NCBI RefSeq assembly: GCF_009917525.1
Contig: NZ_QZDU01000004.1
Span: forward strand, 186,001-250,000
Direction: 5' to 3'
From: Acutalibacter sp. 1XD8-36
Lineage (GTDB): Bacteria; Bacillota; Clostridia; Oscillospirales; Acutalibacteraceae
Length of the DNA: 64,000 nt
In this document: positions 58,842-64,000 of the stretch, piece by piece
Numbering within the stretch: position 1 is the stretch's first letter
Layout: each line of letters opens with the position of its first letter
Position numbers and translations under genes: made by a program
Notes under the pieces: model-generated
What the model was told of the DNA's origin: nothing
The model's input: only the letters and a program-made list of their open reading frames with translations
The model's database searches: none

Positions 58842-60445
58842 TAACAGAGATTCTGGACAGCTCACCCAAGGGGATAGCCAGGGCAGGGGAGCTGCTGCGG
58901 GCCGGGGGCCTTGTGGCTATACCCACGGAGACCGTCTACGGCCTTGCGGCAAACGCCCTGGATGCCGCCGCCGTAAGAAAGATATTTCAGGCTAAGGGCC
59001 GTCCGGGGGATAACCCGCTGATAGTGCATATTACAGAGGCAGGCCAGTGGGCCCCGCTGGTGAGCTCCCTGCCCAAAAAGGCCATAGAGCTTGCAGAAAG
59101 ATTTTGGCCCGGGCCCCTGACAATAATACTGCCGAAGTCGGAGCAGGTGCCCTATGAGACCAGCGGCGGGCTTGACACCGTAGCCGTGCGCTGCCCCTCA
59201 CACCCGGCGGCGCGGGCGGTGATAGAGGCAGCGGGAGTGCCGCTGGCTGCGCCCTCTGCCAACCTGTCCGGACGCCCCAGCCCGACAACCTTCGCCCATA
59301 CCCGCGCATACCTTGAGGGCCGGGTGGACGCTTTGCTGAACGGTGGCAGCTGCCGGGTAGGGGTGGAGTCCACGGTGGTCTCCCTCTGCGGGGATGTGCC
59401 CAGGCTTTTAAGGCCCGGAGGGGTCACAGCGGCAGAGCTCAGGGAGGTGCTGGGAAGCCTTGAGGTGGACCCGGCTGTAACAGGTGGGCTTCGCCCAGGA
59501 GAGCGGGCGGAATCCCCGGGAATGAAGTATAAGCACTACGCACCCAGGGCCAGGATTGAGATAGTAGACGGCTCCCCTGAGGAGTTTATAGAGTATGTAA
59601 ACAGCCTGGGGAATACGCCGGGGACCTGCGCCCTGTGCTTTGACGAGACCGAGAAATATGTGAAAATTCCTGCCGTTACCTATGGCTCCCGCTATGACAG
59701 GGCGGCCCAGGCAAGGGAGCTCTTTGAGGCCCTACACCGTCTGGACGGGCTGGGGGCGCATAGGGCCCTGGCTCAGATGCCGGGCAGGGCAGGGGTAGGG
59801 CTGGCGGTGTATAACCGGCTTATGAGGGCGGCGGCCTTCCAGGTCACAACCCTGCCGGGCCCTATGGTCGTGGGGCTTACAGGCTCCAGCGGCGCGGGGA
59901 AGTCAACTGCTGCCGAAGGTCTTGTGAGGCGGGGATTCCGGCTCATAGACTGCGACAGGCTCACCCGCCGGGAGGATGTGTACGACAGTGAGTGTATAGA
60001 GGCCCTGGCCCGGGCCTTCGGGCAGGACGTCGCCCCTGGGGGGAGGCTTGACCGCCGGAAGCTGGCGGGGCGTGCTTTCAGGGACGCCGGAAGCGTGAAA
60101 CTCCTGGGGGAGCTCACATTCCCCGCGATAACCCGGGCGGTCCGGCGGGAGCTCTGTGGGATGGACGGCCCGGTGCTTCTGGACGCGCCGACACTTTTCG
60201 AGTCGGGCCTTGACAGTATCTGCCGGAGGATTCTGGCTGTCACCGCCCCGGAGGAAGTGCGCATAAGGCGGGTCATGGCTCGGGATGGCCTGGACGAGGC
60301 AGAGGCCCTGGCAAGGTTTAGCGCTCAGCACCCGGAGGAATACTATATACAGCGGGCAGACCTGGCTGTAGACAATGGGGGGGACGTTGTTATGGATACG
60401 GAGCTTGATAGGATATGTGCTGAGCTGAAAGGAGACTGCCGATGA
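58838..60445 (+). CDS. TsaC/Sua5-CoaE fusion (threonylcarbamoyl-AMP synthase + dephospho-CoA kinase)
   Basis: A 535-residue two-domain protein. Residues 1-205 are the YrdC domain: [58 protein letters not shown]. Residues about 215-335 resemble the Sua5 C-terminal domain ([20 protein letters not shown]). Residues 345-535 are a dephospho-CoA kinase: Walker [68 protein letters not shown]. It would serve tRNA t6A synthesis and the last CoA step. ATG overlaps the prfA stop by 4 nt. The frame is continuous with no internal SD, so this is a fusion. Confidence 0.9.
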   Translation: MITEILDSSPKGIARAGELLRAGGLVAIPTETVYGLAANALDAAAVRKIFQAKGRPGDNPLIVHITEAGQWAPLVSSLPKKAIELAERFWPGPLTIILPKSEQVPYETSGGLDTVAVRCPSHPAARAVIEAAGVPLAAPSANLSGRPSPTTFAHTRAYLEGRVDALLNGGSCRVGVESTVVSLCGDVPRLLRPGGVTAAELREVLGSLEVDPAVTGGLRPGERAESPGMKYKHYAPRARIEIVDGSPEEFIEYVNSLGNTPGTCALCFDETEKYVKIPAVTYGSRYDRAAQARELFEALHRLDGLGAHRALAQMPGRAGVGLAVYNRLMRAAAFQVTTLPGPMVVGLTGSSGAGKSTAAEGLVRRGFRLIDCDRLTRREDVYDSECIEALARAFGQDVAPGGRLDRRKLAGRAFRDAGSVKLLGELTFPAITRAVRRELCGMDGPVLLDAPTLFESGLDSICRRILAVTAPEEVRIRRVMARDGLDEAEALARFSAQHPEEYYIQRADLAVDNGGDVVMDTELDRICAELKGDCR

Positions 60446-61020
60446 AAAAACGTACCTGGGTGCTGGCGGCGGTACTGGCTGTGCTGGTGCTGCTGGCAGC
60501 GGCCCTGATACTGAACGGCCCGAAAATAAGCGGCTGGGTGCTGCGGCAGATGTACCCCCGGCGTTTTTCCGGCACAGTGAGCCGGGAGGCGGAGGAGTTT
60601 GCCCTGCCGGAGGGGCTTATCTACGCCGTAATAAGGTCCGAGAGCGGCTTCGACCCGAAGGCCAGCTCCCACGCCGGGGCGAAGGGCCTGATGCAACTTA
60701 CCGACGAGACCTTCCGCTGGATGGCAGAAGAGCACCCGCCGGAAAACGGCGGCGGGGACAGCTATAATGTTGAGGACAACGTGCACTGCGGCTGTGCCCT
60801 TCTCCGGCGGCTTCTGGACCACTACAGCTATCCCGAGGTGGCCCTGGCCGCCTATAATGCAGGCATGGGCAATGTAGACCACTGGCTATTGGACCCCGAG
60901 CACTCAGGGGACGGGGAGACCCTCAGGAGCATCCCCTTCCCCGAGACCTCGGCCTATGTGAAAAAGGTCATGAAAAGCTGGAAGGTCTATGAGAAGCTGT
61001 ACCCGGATAAAAGAGGCTGA
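60442..61020 (+). CDS. lytic transglycosylase, SLT domain
   Basis: A 192-residue membrane-anchored enzyme. TM at about residues 6-25, then the SLT fold with catalytic Glu in GLIYAVIRSESGFDPKASS (about residue 67), HAGAKGLMQLTDETFRWM, and ALAAYNAGMGNVDHWL. It cleaves peptidoglycan glycan strands to anhydro-muropeptides. The ATG overlaps the fusion gene's stop by 4 nt. This CoaE-SLT neighbourhood recurs in Clostridia. Confidence 0.93.
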   Translation: MKKRTWVLAAVLAVLVLLAAALILNGPKISGWVLRQMYPRRFSGTVSREAEEFALPEGLIYAVIRSESGFDPKASSHAGAKGLMQLTDETFRWMAEEHPPENGGGDSYNVEDNVHCGCALLRRLLDHYSYPEVALAAYNAGMGNVDHWLLDPEHSGDGETLRSIPFPETSAYVKKVMKSWKVYEKLYPDKRG

Positions 61021-61023
61021 GTC

Positions 61024-61383
61024 TTAGTCAAGGGGTTCAGCTAGCTGAAGGACGTCCTGGGCGGCTGTCTCCTGGGACTTTGGGGCTAGCTGTCTCATCA
61101 GCCGCATGAGCCCGATAATAAGGCTGGCAGAGCCCAGGGACTGCTCGCAGGAATCCCCGGCGCTCATGGACTGCCGCCAAAAGCCCATAAGCCCCCAGAC
61201 CGAGAGCAGCGTAGCGGAGAGCTGAAGCTGCCTTATATCATCCCCAAGGGACCCATCCCTCAGCAGGCGGCAGCGCTCCAGCTCCAGTGAGCGCAGCTGC
61301 ATACCCACCCCCAGAAGTATCGCCCTCAATAGGCGCTCCGACTCCTCCAAAAGCCCCAGCGCCTCTGTGTCGGCATGTGGCAA
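61024..61383 (-). CDS. hypothetical helical protein
   Basis: A 119-residue ORF convergent with the transglycosylase gene, 3 nt away. The protein is helical and Leu-rich (LLEESERLLRAILLGVGMQL, LIIGLMRLMRQLA) with a central Trp-containing hydrophobic stretch. The only nearby SD-like run (GGAAGGGGGG) is about 15 nt from the ATG, which is long. No family is recognised. The frame bias looks real but a non-coding frame cannot be excluded. Confidence 0.45.
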   Translation of the reverse strand: MPHADTEALGLLEESERLLRAILLGVGMQLRSLELERCRLLRDGSLGDDIRQLQLSATLLSVWGLMGFWRQSMSAGDSCEQSLGSASLIIGLMRLMRQLAPKSQETAAQDVLQLAEPLD

Positions 61384-61467
61384 ATCTTGTCCCCCCTTCC
61401 CAAAGCAGGCGTTTTCCCCAGGATATGCCCGCCCGGAGAAAATTGTGCCGGTAAACGAAGATTTGGC

Positions 61468-61496
61468 TTGACGGAAGGGGAAAAAGGGTGTATAAT
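61468..61496 (+). promoter_or_regulatory. tRNA-Thr promoter
   Basis: TTGACG (61468-61473), 17-nt spacer, perfect TATAAT (61491-61496), 27 nt before the tRNA. Confidence 0.9.
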
Positions 61497-61523
61497 AAAG
61501 CGTACCCGCATCGGCGGGCGAAT

Positions 61524-61599
61524 GCTGGATTAGCTCATTCGGTAGAGCACATCACTCGTAATGATGAGGTGGTCGGTTCGATTCCGACATCCAGCTCCA
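61524..61599 (+). tRNA. tRNA-Thr (CGT)
   Basis: 76 nt including CCA. Acceptor GCTGGAT pairs with ATCCAGC, discriminator T, anticodon loop CTCGTAA contains CGT, T-loop GTTCGATTC. Confidence 0.97.
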
Positions 61600-61606
61600 A
61601 AACAGA

Positions 61607-61642
61607 AGCTCCCCCGAGGCTCAAGCCTTCGGGGGAGCTTTA
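61607..61642. terminator. bidirectional terminator
   Basis: AAGCTCCCCCGA / TTCGGGGGAGCTT stem. It ends the tRNA-Thr transcript and lies directly behind the convergent zinc-ribbon gene. Confidence 0.85.
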
Positions 61643-61957
61643 CTATCCCTGCCTTTTCCTGCTCTCACTCCGAGCCCTCCTGAGCGCCCGCCTCTCAGCG
61701 GCAATCTGCGCCCAGCAGTCCCCGCAGTACACCAGCGTCTCCCGGGCTGGCTGGAAGCCCACCCGGGCCTCCTTACCGCAGGCGGCGCAGATACCGGAGA
61801 AGACCTGGCCTGTTTTGCGCAGGCGGGAGGCCCGGCGGCAGTCCTTGCAGCGACGAGGGCTGCCGTAGCCCTTGTGGGCATAGAAATCCTGCTCCTCGGG
61901 GGTGAACAGGAAGTTCCTGCCGCATTCACGGCATTTCAGAAATTTTTCGCTCTTCAT
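61643..61957 (-). CDS. zinc-ribbon protein
   Basis: A 104-residue protein with four Cys pairs: KCRECGRNF, RCKDCRRAS, ICAACGKEA and YCGDCWAQ. The first half (FLFTPEEQDFYAHKGYGSPR) fits the probable zinc-ribbon family (zf-trcl type), the second a CxxC...P-x-x...CxxC ribbon. The C-terminus is very basic (RRALRRARSESRKRQG), consistent with nucleic-acid binding. It starts 2 nt after the sigma factor stop. Function unknown. Confidence 0.82.
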   Translation of the reverse strand: MKSEKFLKCRECGRNFLFTPEEQDFYAHKGYGSPRRCKDCRRASRLRKTGQVFSGICAACGKEARVGFQPARETLVYCGDCWAQIAAERRALRRARSESRKRQG

Positions 61958-61959
61958 TT

Positions 61960-62532
61960 TCAGCCTCCTGCCTTTGCACTGCGGCGAAGCTTTGTGCGGA
62001 TTCTATATAGAGTGTTGTCGAAAACCTTCACGTTTATTCCGGCCCGCTCCTGGGCCTCGGAGCGCTTGCAGCCGCCAAGATAGAGCCGCAGCACACGGCG
62101 CTCCAGGGGGGAGAGGTCGAGGCCTCCCCACATATTGTCGAACTGCTCGCGCATCTCCACAAGGTCCTGGGGGCTAAGGGAGCGTTCAGGCAGGTCACCC
62201 GCCTCGGTGAGGGGCAGGGCCTGGTTGAGTGTGCGGTTGCCGGCGGTGTTGCTGCTGCGCACGGCGGTTACCATCTGGTTGTACACGCAGGCCCCGGCAT
62301 AGGTGCCAAAGGAGCTCTTGCCCATATACCCCAGGGCGGCGGCATACAGCCCCAAGAAGCCCTCCTGCAGAAGGTCGTCGGGCTCGGGGACAGAGGGCCC
62401 GCTGAAAAGGGCGGCTTTATTCCGCAGCAGGCCGATATAGCGGGAGGAGAGCTCCACAAAGGCCTGGGGGTCCCCGCCGCGCACAAGCTCCGTCAGCCTG
62501 CTGTCGCTGAGGGAGCCGTAATCATGGCTCAT
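61960..62532 (-). CDS. sigma-70 family RNA polymerase factor (SigH-like)
   Basis: A 190-residue sigma-70 factor. Region 2: QAFVELSSRYIGLLRNKA, then DDLLQEGFLGLYAAALGYM and the promoter-melting segment SSFGTYAGACVYNQMVTAVR. Region 4: LSPLERRVLRLYLGGCKRSE and VKVFDNTLYRIRTKLRR. Length and layout resemble SigH/sporulation-control or housekeeping alternative sigmas of Clostridia more than extracytoplasmic-function sigmas. SD GAGGTGATACT. No anti-sigma gene is adjacent. Target promoters are unknown. Confidence 0.85.
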   Translation of the reverse strand: MSHDYGSLSDSRLTELVRGGDPQAFVELSSRYIGLLRNKAALFSGPSVPEPDDLLQEGFLGLYAAALGYMGKSSFGTYAGACVYNQMVTAVRSSNTAGNRTLNQALPLTEAGDLPERSLSPQDLVEMREQFDNMWGGLDLSPLERRVLRLYLGGCKRSEAQERAGINVKVFDNTLYRIRTKLRRSAKAGG

Positions 62533-62555
62533 AGTATCACCTCACATAGTAGGGC

Positions 62556-63146
62556 CTAAAAAACATGGCTGTTGGGGTGGCGGCGGACGTCTGTGGGCAG
62601 AAGGGAGTAGAGGGAGAGGTCCACGATACCCTTGTCGGGCCAGAAAAATCCCTCCCGGATGGTGCCCTCCTTCTTGAACCCGCAGCGCTCCAAAACCAGC
62701 ACGCCCCTATAGTTGGCGGGCTGCACATAGGCCTGTATCCGGTGGACGCCCACGTTGTCCATCAGGTACTCCACCGCCGCCCGGAGAGCGCCGGTGGCAT
62801 AGCTCTGGCCGGTATACTTCCGGGCCAGGGTAAAGCGCACGGTGACGCTCTCTATCTGAGGGTCCACATTGTATATCTCAAATATCCCGCCCAGGGGATT
62901 GCCCCCGCCGCAGGGGTATATGCCCAGGACTATGGCAACCCGGTCCCGGAACATGGCCTCATACCGGGCCATGCGCCCCTCGCAGAGCACGGGGGAGGGC
63001 AGGGGGGCAGTTGGGGCGTACCGGAAATTCTCCTCATCGCCCAGCACCTCCCACAGTGCCTCGGCGTCCATGTCGGTCATGCGGGAGAGGGTCACGTTCT
63101 GCCCGGTGATAAAGGGGAAGCTGGAGAAAAGCAGGGATGTGTTCAT
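62556..63146 (-). CDS. GNAT acetyltransferase (RimJ/RimL-like)
   Basis: A 196-residue protein with the acetyltransf_3 fold: NVTLSRMTDMDAEALWEVLG, GGIFEIYNVDPQIESVTVRF, ARKYTGQSYATGALRAAVEY, HRIQAYVQPANYRGVLVLER, CGFKKEGTIREGFFW. The Gly-poor acetyl-CoA loop (ARKYTGQSYATGAL) is a variant of R-x-x-G-x-G/A. The ATG overlaps the HAD stop by 4 nt, so they are co-translated. Substrate unknown. Confidence 0.87.
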   Translation of the reverse strand: MNTSLLFSSFPFITGQNVTLSRMTDMDAEALWEVLGDEENFRYAPTAPLPSPVLCEGRMARYEAMFRDRVAIVLGIYPCGGGNPLGGIFEIYNVDPQIESVTVRFTLARKYTGQSYATGALRAAVEYLMDNVGVHRIQAYVQPANYRGVLVLERCGFKKEGTIREGFFWPDKGIVDLSLYSLLPTDVRRHPNSHVF

Positions 63147-63772
63147 AGGTCCAAAAGCTCCAAAAGTCCGGCGGGCCTGTCCACAGAGGGGAAGCCCTCG
63201 ACGTTTCCAAAGCCGTAGGCGGCGAAGATAAAGGGCACGCCCGCCGACTCAGCCGCCGCCTGGTCCATGGCGGTGTCACCCACATAGACCGGGGCCTTAA
63301 AGCTGTTGCGCTCAGAGATGAGCCTGATATTTTCACCCTTCTGCAGCCCGGTACGGCCTATGCACTCCCAGTCCGCAAAGTATTTCTCAAGGCCGTGGGC
63401 CTCAAAAAATGTAGGGATATAGCCGGGCCCGCAGTTACTGACTATAGCCAGGGGGAATTTCTTAGAGAGGGCGCGAAGGGTCTCCTCAAGGCCCTCATAG
63501 AGAATGCCGCCGTGCTGCCGGAGATAGTCGTCCTCAATTATACAGAGCCTGTCGAACAGCTCGGCTCCACGCTGGTCTGAAAGGTGGGGGAAGAGCTTGT
63601 GCATAAGCTCTACGGAGGTCATGCCCATTATCCCGGCGATATCGGCCTGGGTGAGCTCACGCCTTGCGTCGGGCTCGTCTATAAGCGCCTGCTGCCAGAC
63701 TTTTGCAAGGGCGGTGGTGGTGTCCCATAGCGTGCCGTCCAAATCAAACAGGACGCTGTCGCATTTTATCAT
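63143..63772 (-). CDS. HAD-family hydrolase (phosphoglycolate phosphatase-like)
   Basis: A 209-residue HAD phosphatase. ATG 63772 follows AAGGAGAATCTGTT. Motif I SVLFDLDGTLWDTT, motif II LAIVSNCGPGY, motif III Lys in GRTGLQKGENIRLI, motif IV PVYVGDTAMDQAAAESAG. The start overlaps the iron-sulfur gene upstream by 4 nt (ATGA). Small-molecule phosphatase; substrate not determined. Confidence 0.9.
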   Translation of the reverse strand: MIKCDSVLFDLDGTLWDTTTALAKVWQQALIDEPDARRELTQADIAGIMGMTSVELMHKLFPHLSDQRGAELFDRLCIIEDDYLRQHGGILYEGLEETLRALSKKFPLAIVSNCGPGYIPTFFEAHGLEKYFADWECIGRTGLQKGENIRLISERNSFKAPVYVGDTAMDQAAAESAGVPFIFAAYGFGNVEGFPSVDRPAGLLELLDL

Positions 63773-64000
63773 AACAGATTCTCCTTTTCCAGGTATGCCC
63801 TTGTGTATGGGCATACCTCAATACATTTTCCGCACAGTGTTATCTTTTCCCCGATACGTTCCATGGCAAGGGCCCGGGCGGCTCTCCGGCAGGCCTTTAC
63901 GTCCACAAGCTTCTCCCGGGGCGTGCCCACGTCCCAGAGAGCCCCTTGTATGGCCCTGCCGGGGCAGGCTTCCGTACAGGCGGTGCAGCTGCCGCAGCCG
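63769..64000 (-). CDS. QueG-like double-cluster iron-sulfur protein (partial, C-terminal end)
   Basis: The minus-strand frame is open from the right edge to TGA at 63769-63771; 77 codons are visible and the N-terminus is outside. It reads CGSCTACTEACPGRAIQG, then LWDVGTPREKLVDVKACRR and CGKCIEVCPYTRAYL. The C-x-x-C-x-x-C-x-x-x-C-P and C-x-x-C-x-x-x-C-P pairs are the two 4Fe-4S sites of the epoxyqueuosine reductase (QueG)-like ferredoxin domain family. Whether the missing part has the cobalamin-binding half of true QueG cannot be seen. Confidence 0.75.
   Translation of the reverse strand, partial: GCGSCTACTEACPGRAIQGALWDVGTPREKLVDVKACRRAARALAMERIGEKITLCGKCIEVCPYTRAYLEKENLL

Overview
This is a gene-dense, GC-rich bacterial chromosome segment. 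It most likely comes from an anaerobic, endospore-forming Firmicute of class Clostridia (Oscillospiraceae/Ruminococcaceae-like). The evidence is a dipicolinate synthase subunit B end at the left edge, a T-box leader, the CdaA-CdaR pair, MutS2, RecO with a YqzL-like neighbour, ThyX instead of ThyA, strong Shine-Dalgarno sequences, and TTGACA/TATAAT promoters mostly spaced 17 nt. No rRNA operon, insertion sequence, prophage or CRISPR array was seen. Three tRNA genes are present (Asp-GTC, Thr-GGT, Thr-CGT).

Layout. 1-7 kb: spoVFB end; a CpXC zinc protein and a protein with a GADGPTAI motif (minus strand); a cohesin-like wall protein; a nucleoside hydrolase; a PucR-type regulator followed by ftsE-ftsX. 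7-11 kb: two tRNAs, a truncated RelE/ParE-type toxin remnant, and an orphan VanR-VanS-VanY peptidoglycan-sensing locus. 10.5-13.4 kb: CD3324-like DNA-binding protein, rpmB (L28), pnuC behind a terminator-like leader, and leuB. 13.4-18.4 kb: three FtsX/MacB-type permeases without an ATPase, behind a perfect palindromic operator candidate, followed by a 28-residue hydrophobic peptide under a consensus promoter. 18.6-20.3 kb: a zinc-ribbon membrane protein and an unknown secreted protein.

20.3-28.7 kb (minus strand) is one long co-directional cluster: yqzL-like, recO, GNAT, mutS2, a papain-like hypothetical, PHP-type histidinol phosphatase, Lrp/AsnC regulator, aminotransferase, ispE. 29-33 kb: a small XRE regulator plus membrane protein, a Na/Pi cotransporter with PhoU domain, and a bifunctional ispDF; with ispE this supplies three steps of the MEP isoprenoid pathway. 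33-37 kb: GH29 fucosidase, a transglutaminase-like protein and a nitroreductase. 37-40 kb: solute-binding lipoprotein, thyX, RpiB-like protein and tmk, all overlapping by 4 nt. 40-43.7 kb: DJ-1/PfpI protein, mltG, U32 peptidase and a YjfB-like small protein. 43.7-48.6 kb: two esterases, YdcF, a HAD phosphatase and a SprA-like metalloprotease.

48.7-64 kb: T-box plus trpB2; a secreted SLH/SH3/lysozyme-like protein; DUF3343 and a cysteine desulfurase-family protein with an odd repeat-built N-terminus; cdaA-cdaR-DUF951-prfA-(tsaC/coaE fusion)-lytic transglycosylase; tRNA-Thr; then a minus-strand run of iron-sulfur (QueG-like) protein, HAD, GNAT, sigma factor and zinc ribbon.

Most of the window is ordinary chromosomal housekeeping. 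The best candidates for something undescribed are the ATPase-less permease triad with its operator, the 28-aa peptide, the GADGPTAI-motif protein, the pnuC attenuator-like leader, the TsaC-CoaE fusion and the repeat-extended cysteine desulfurase. All family names come from reading motifs; no database search was run.
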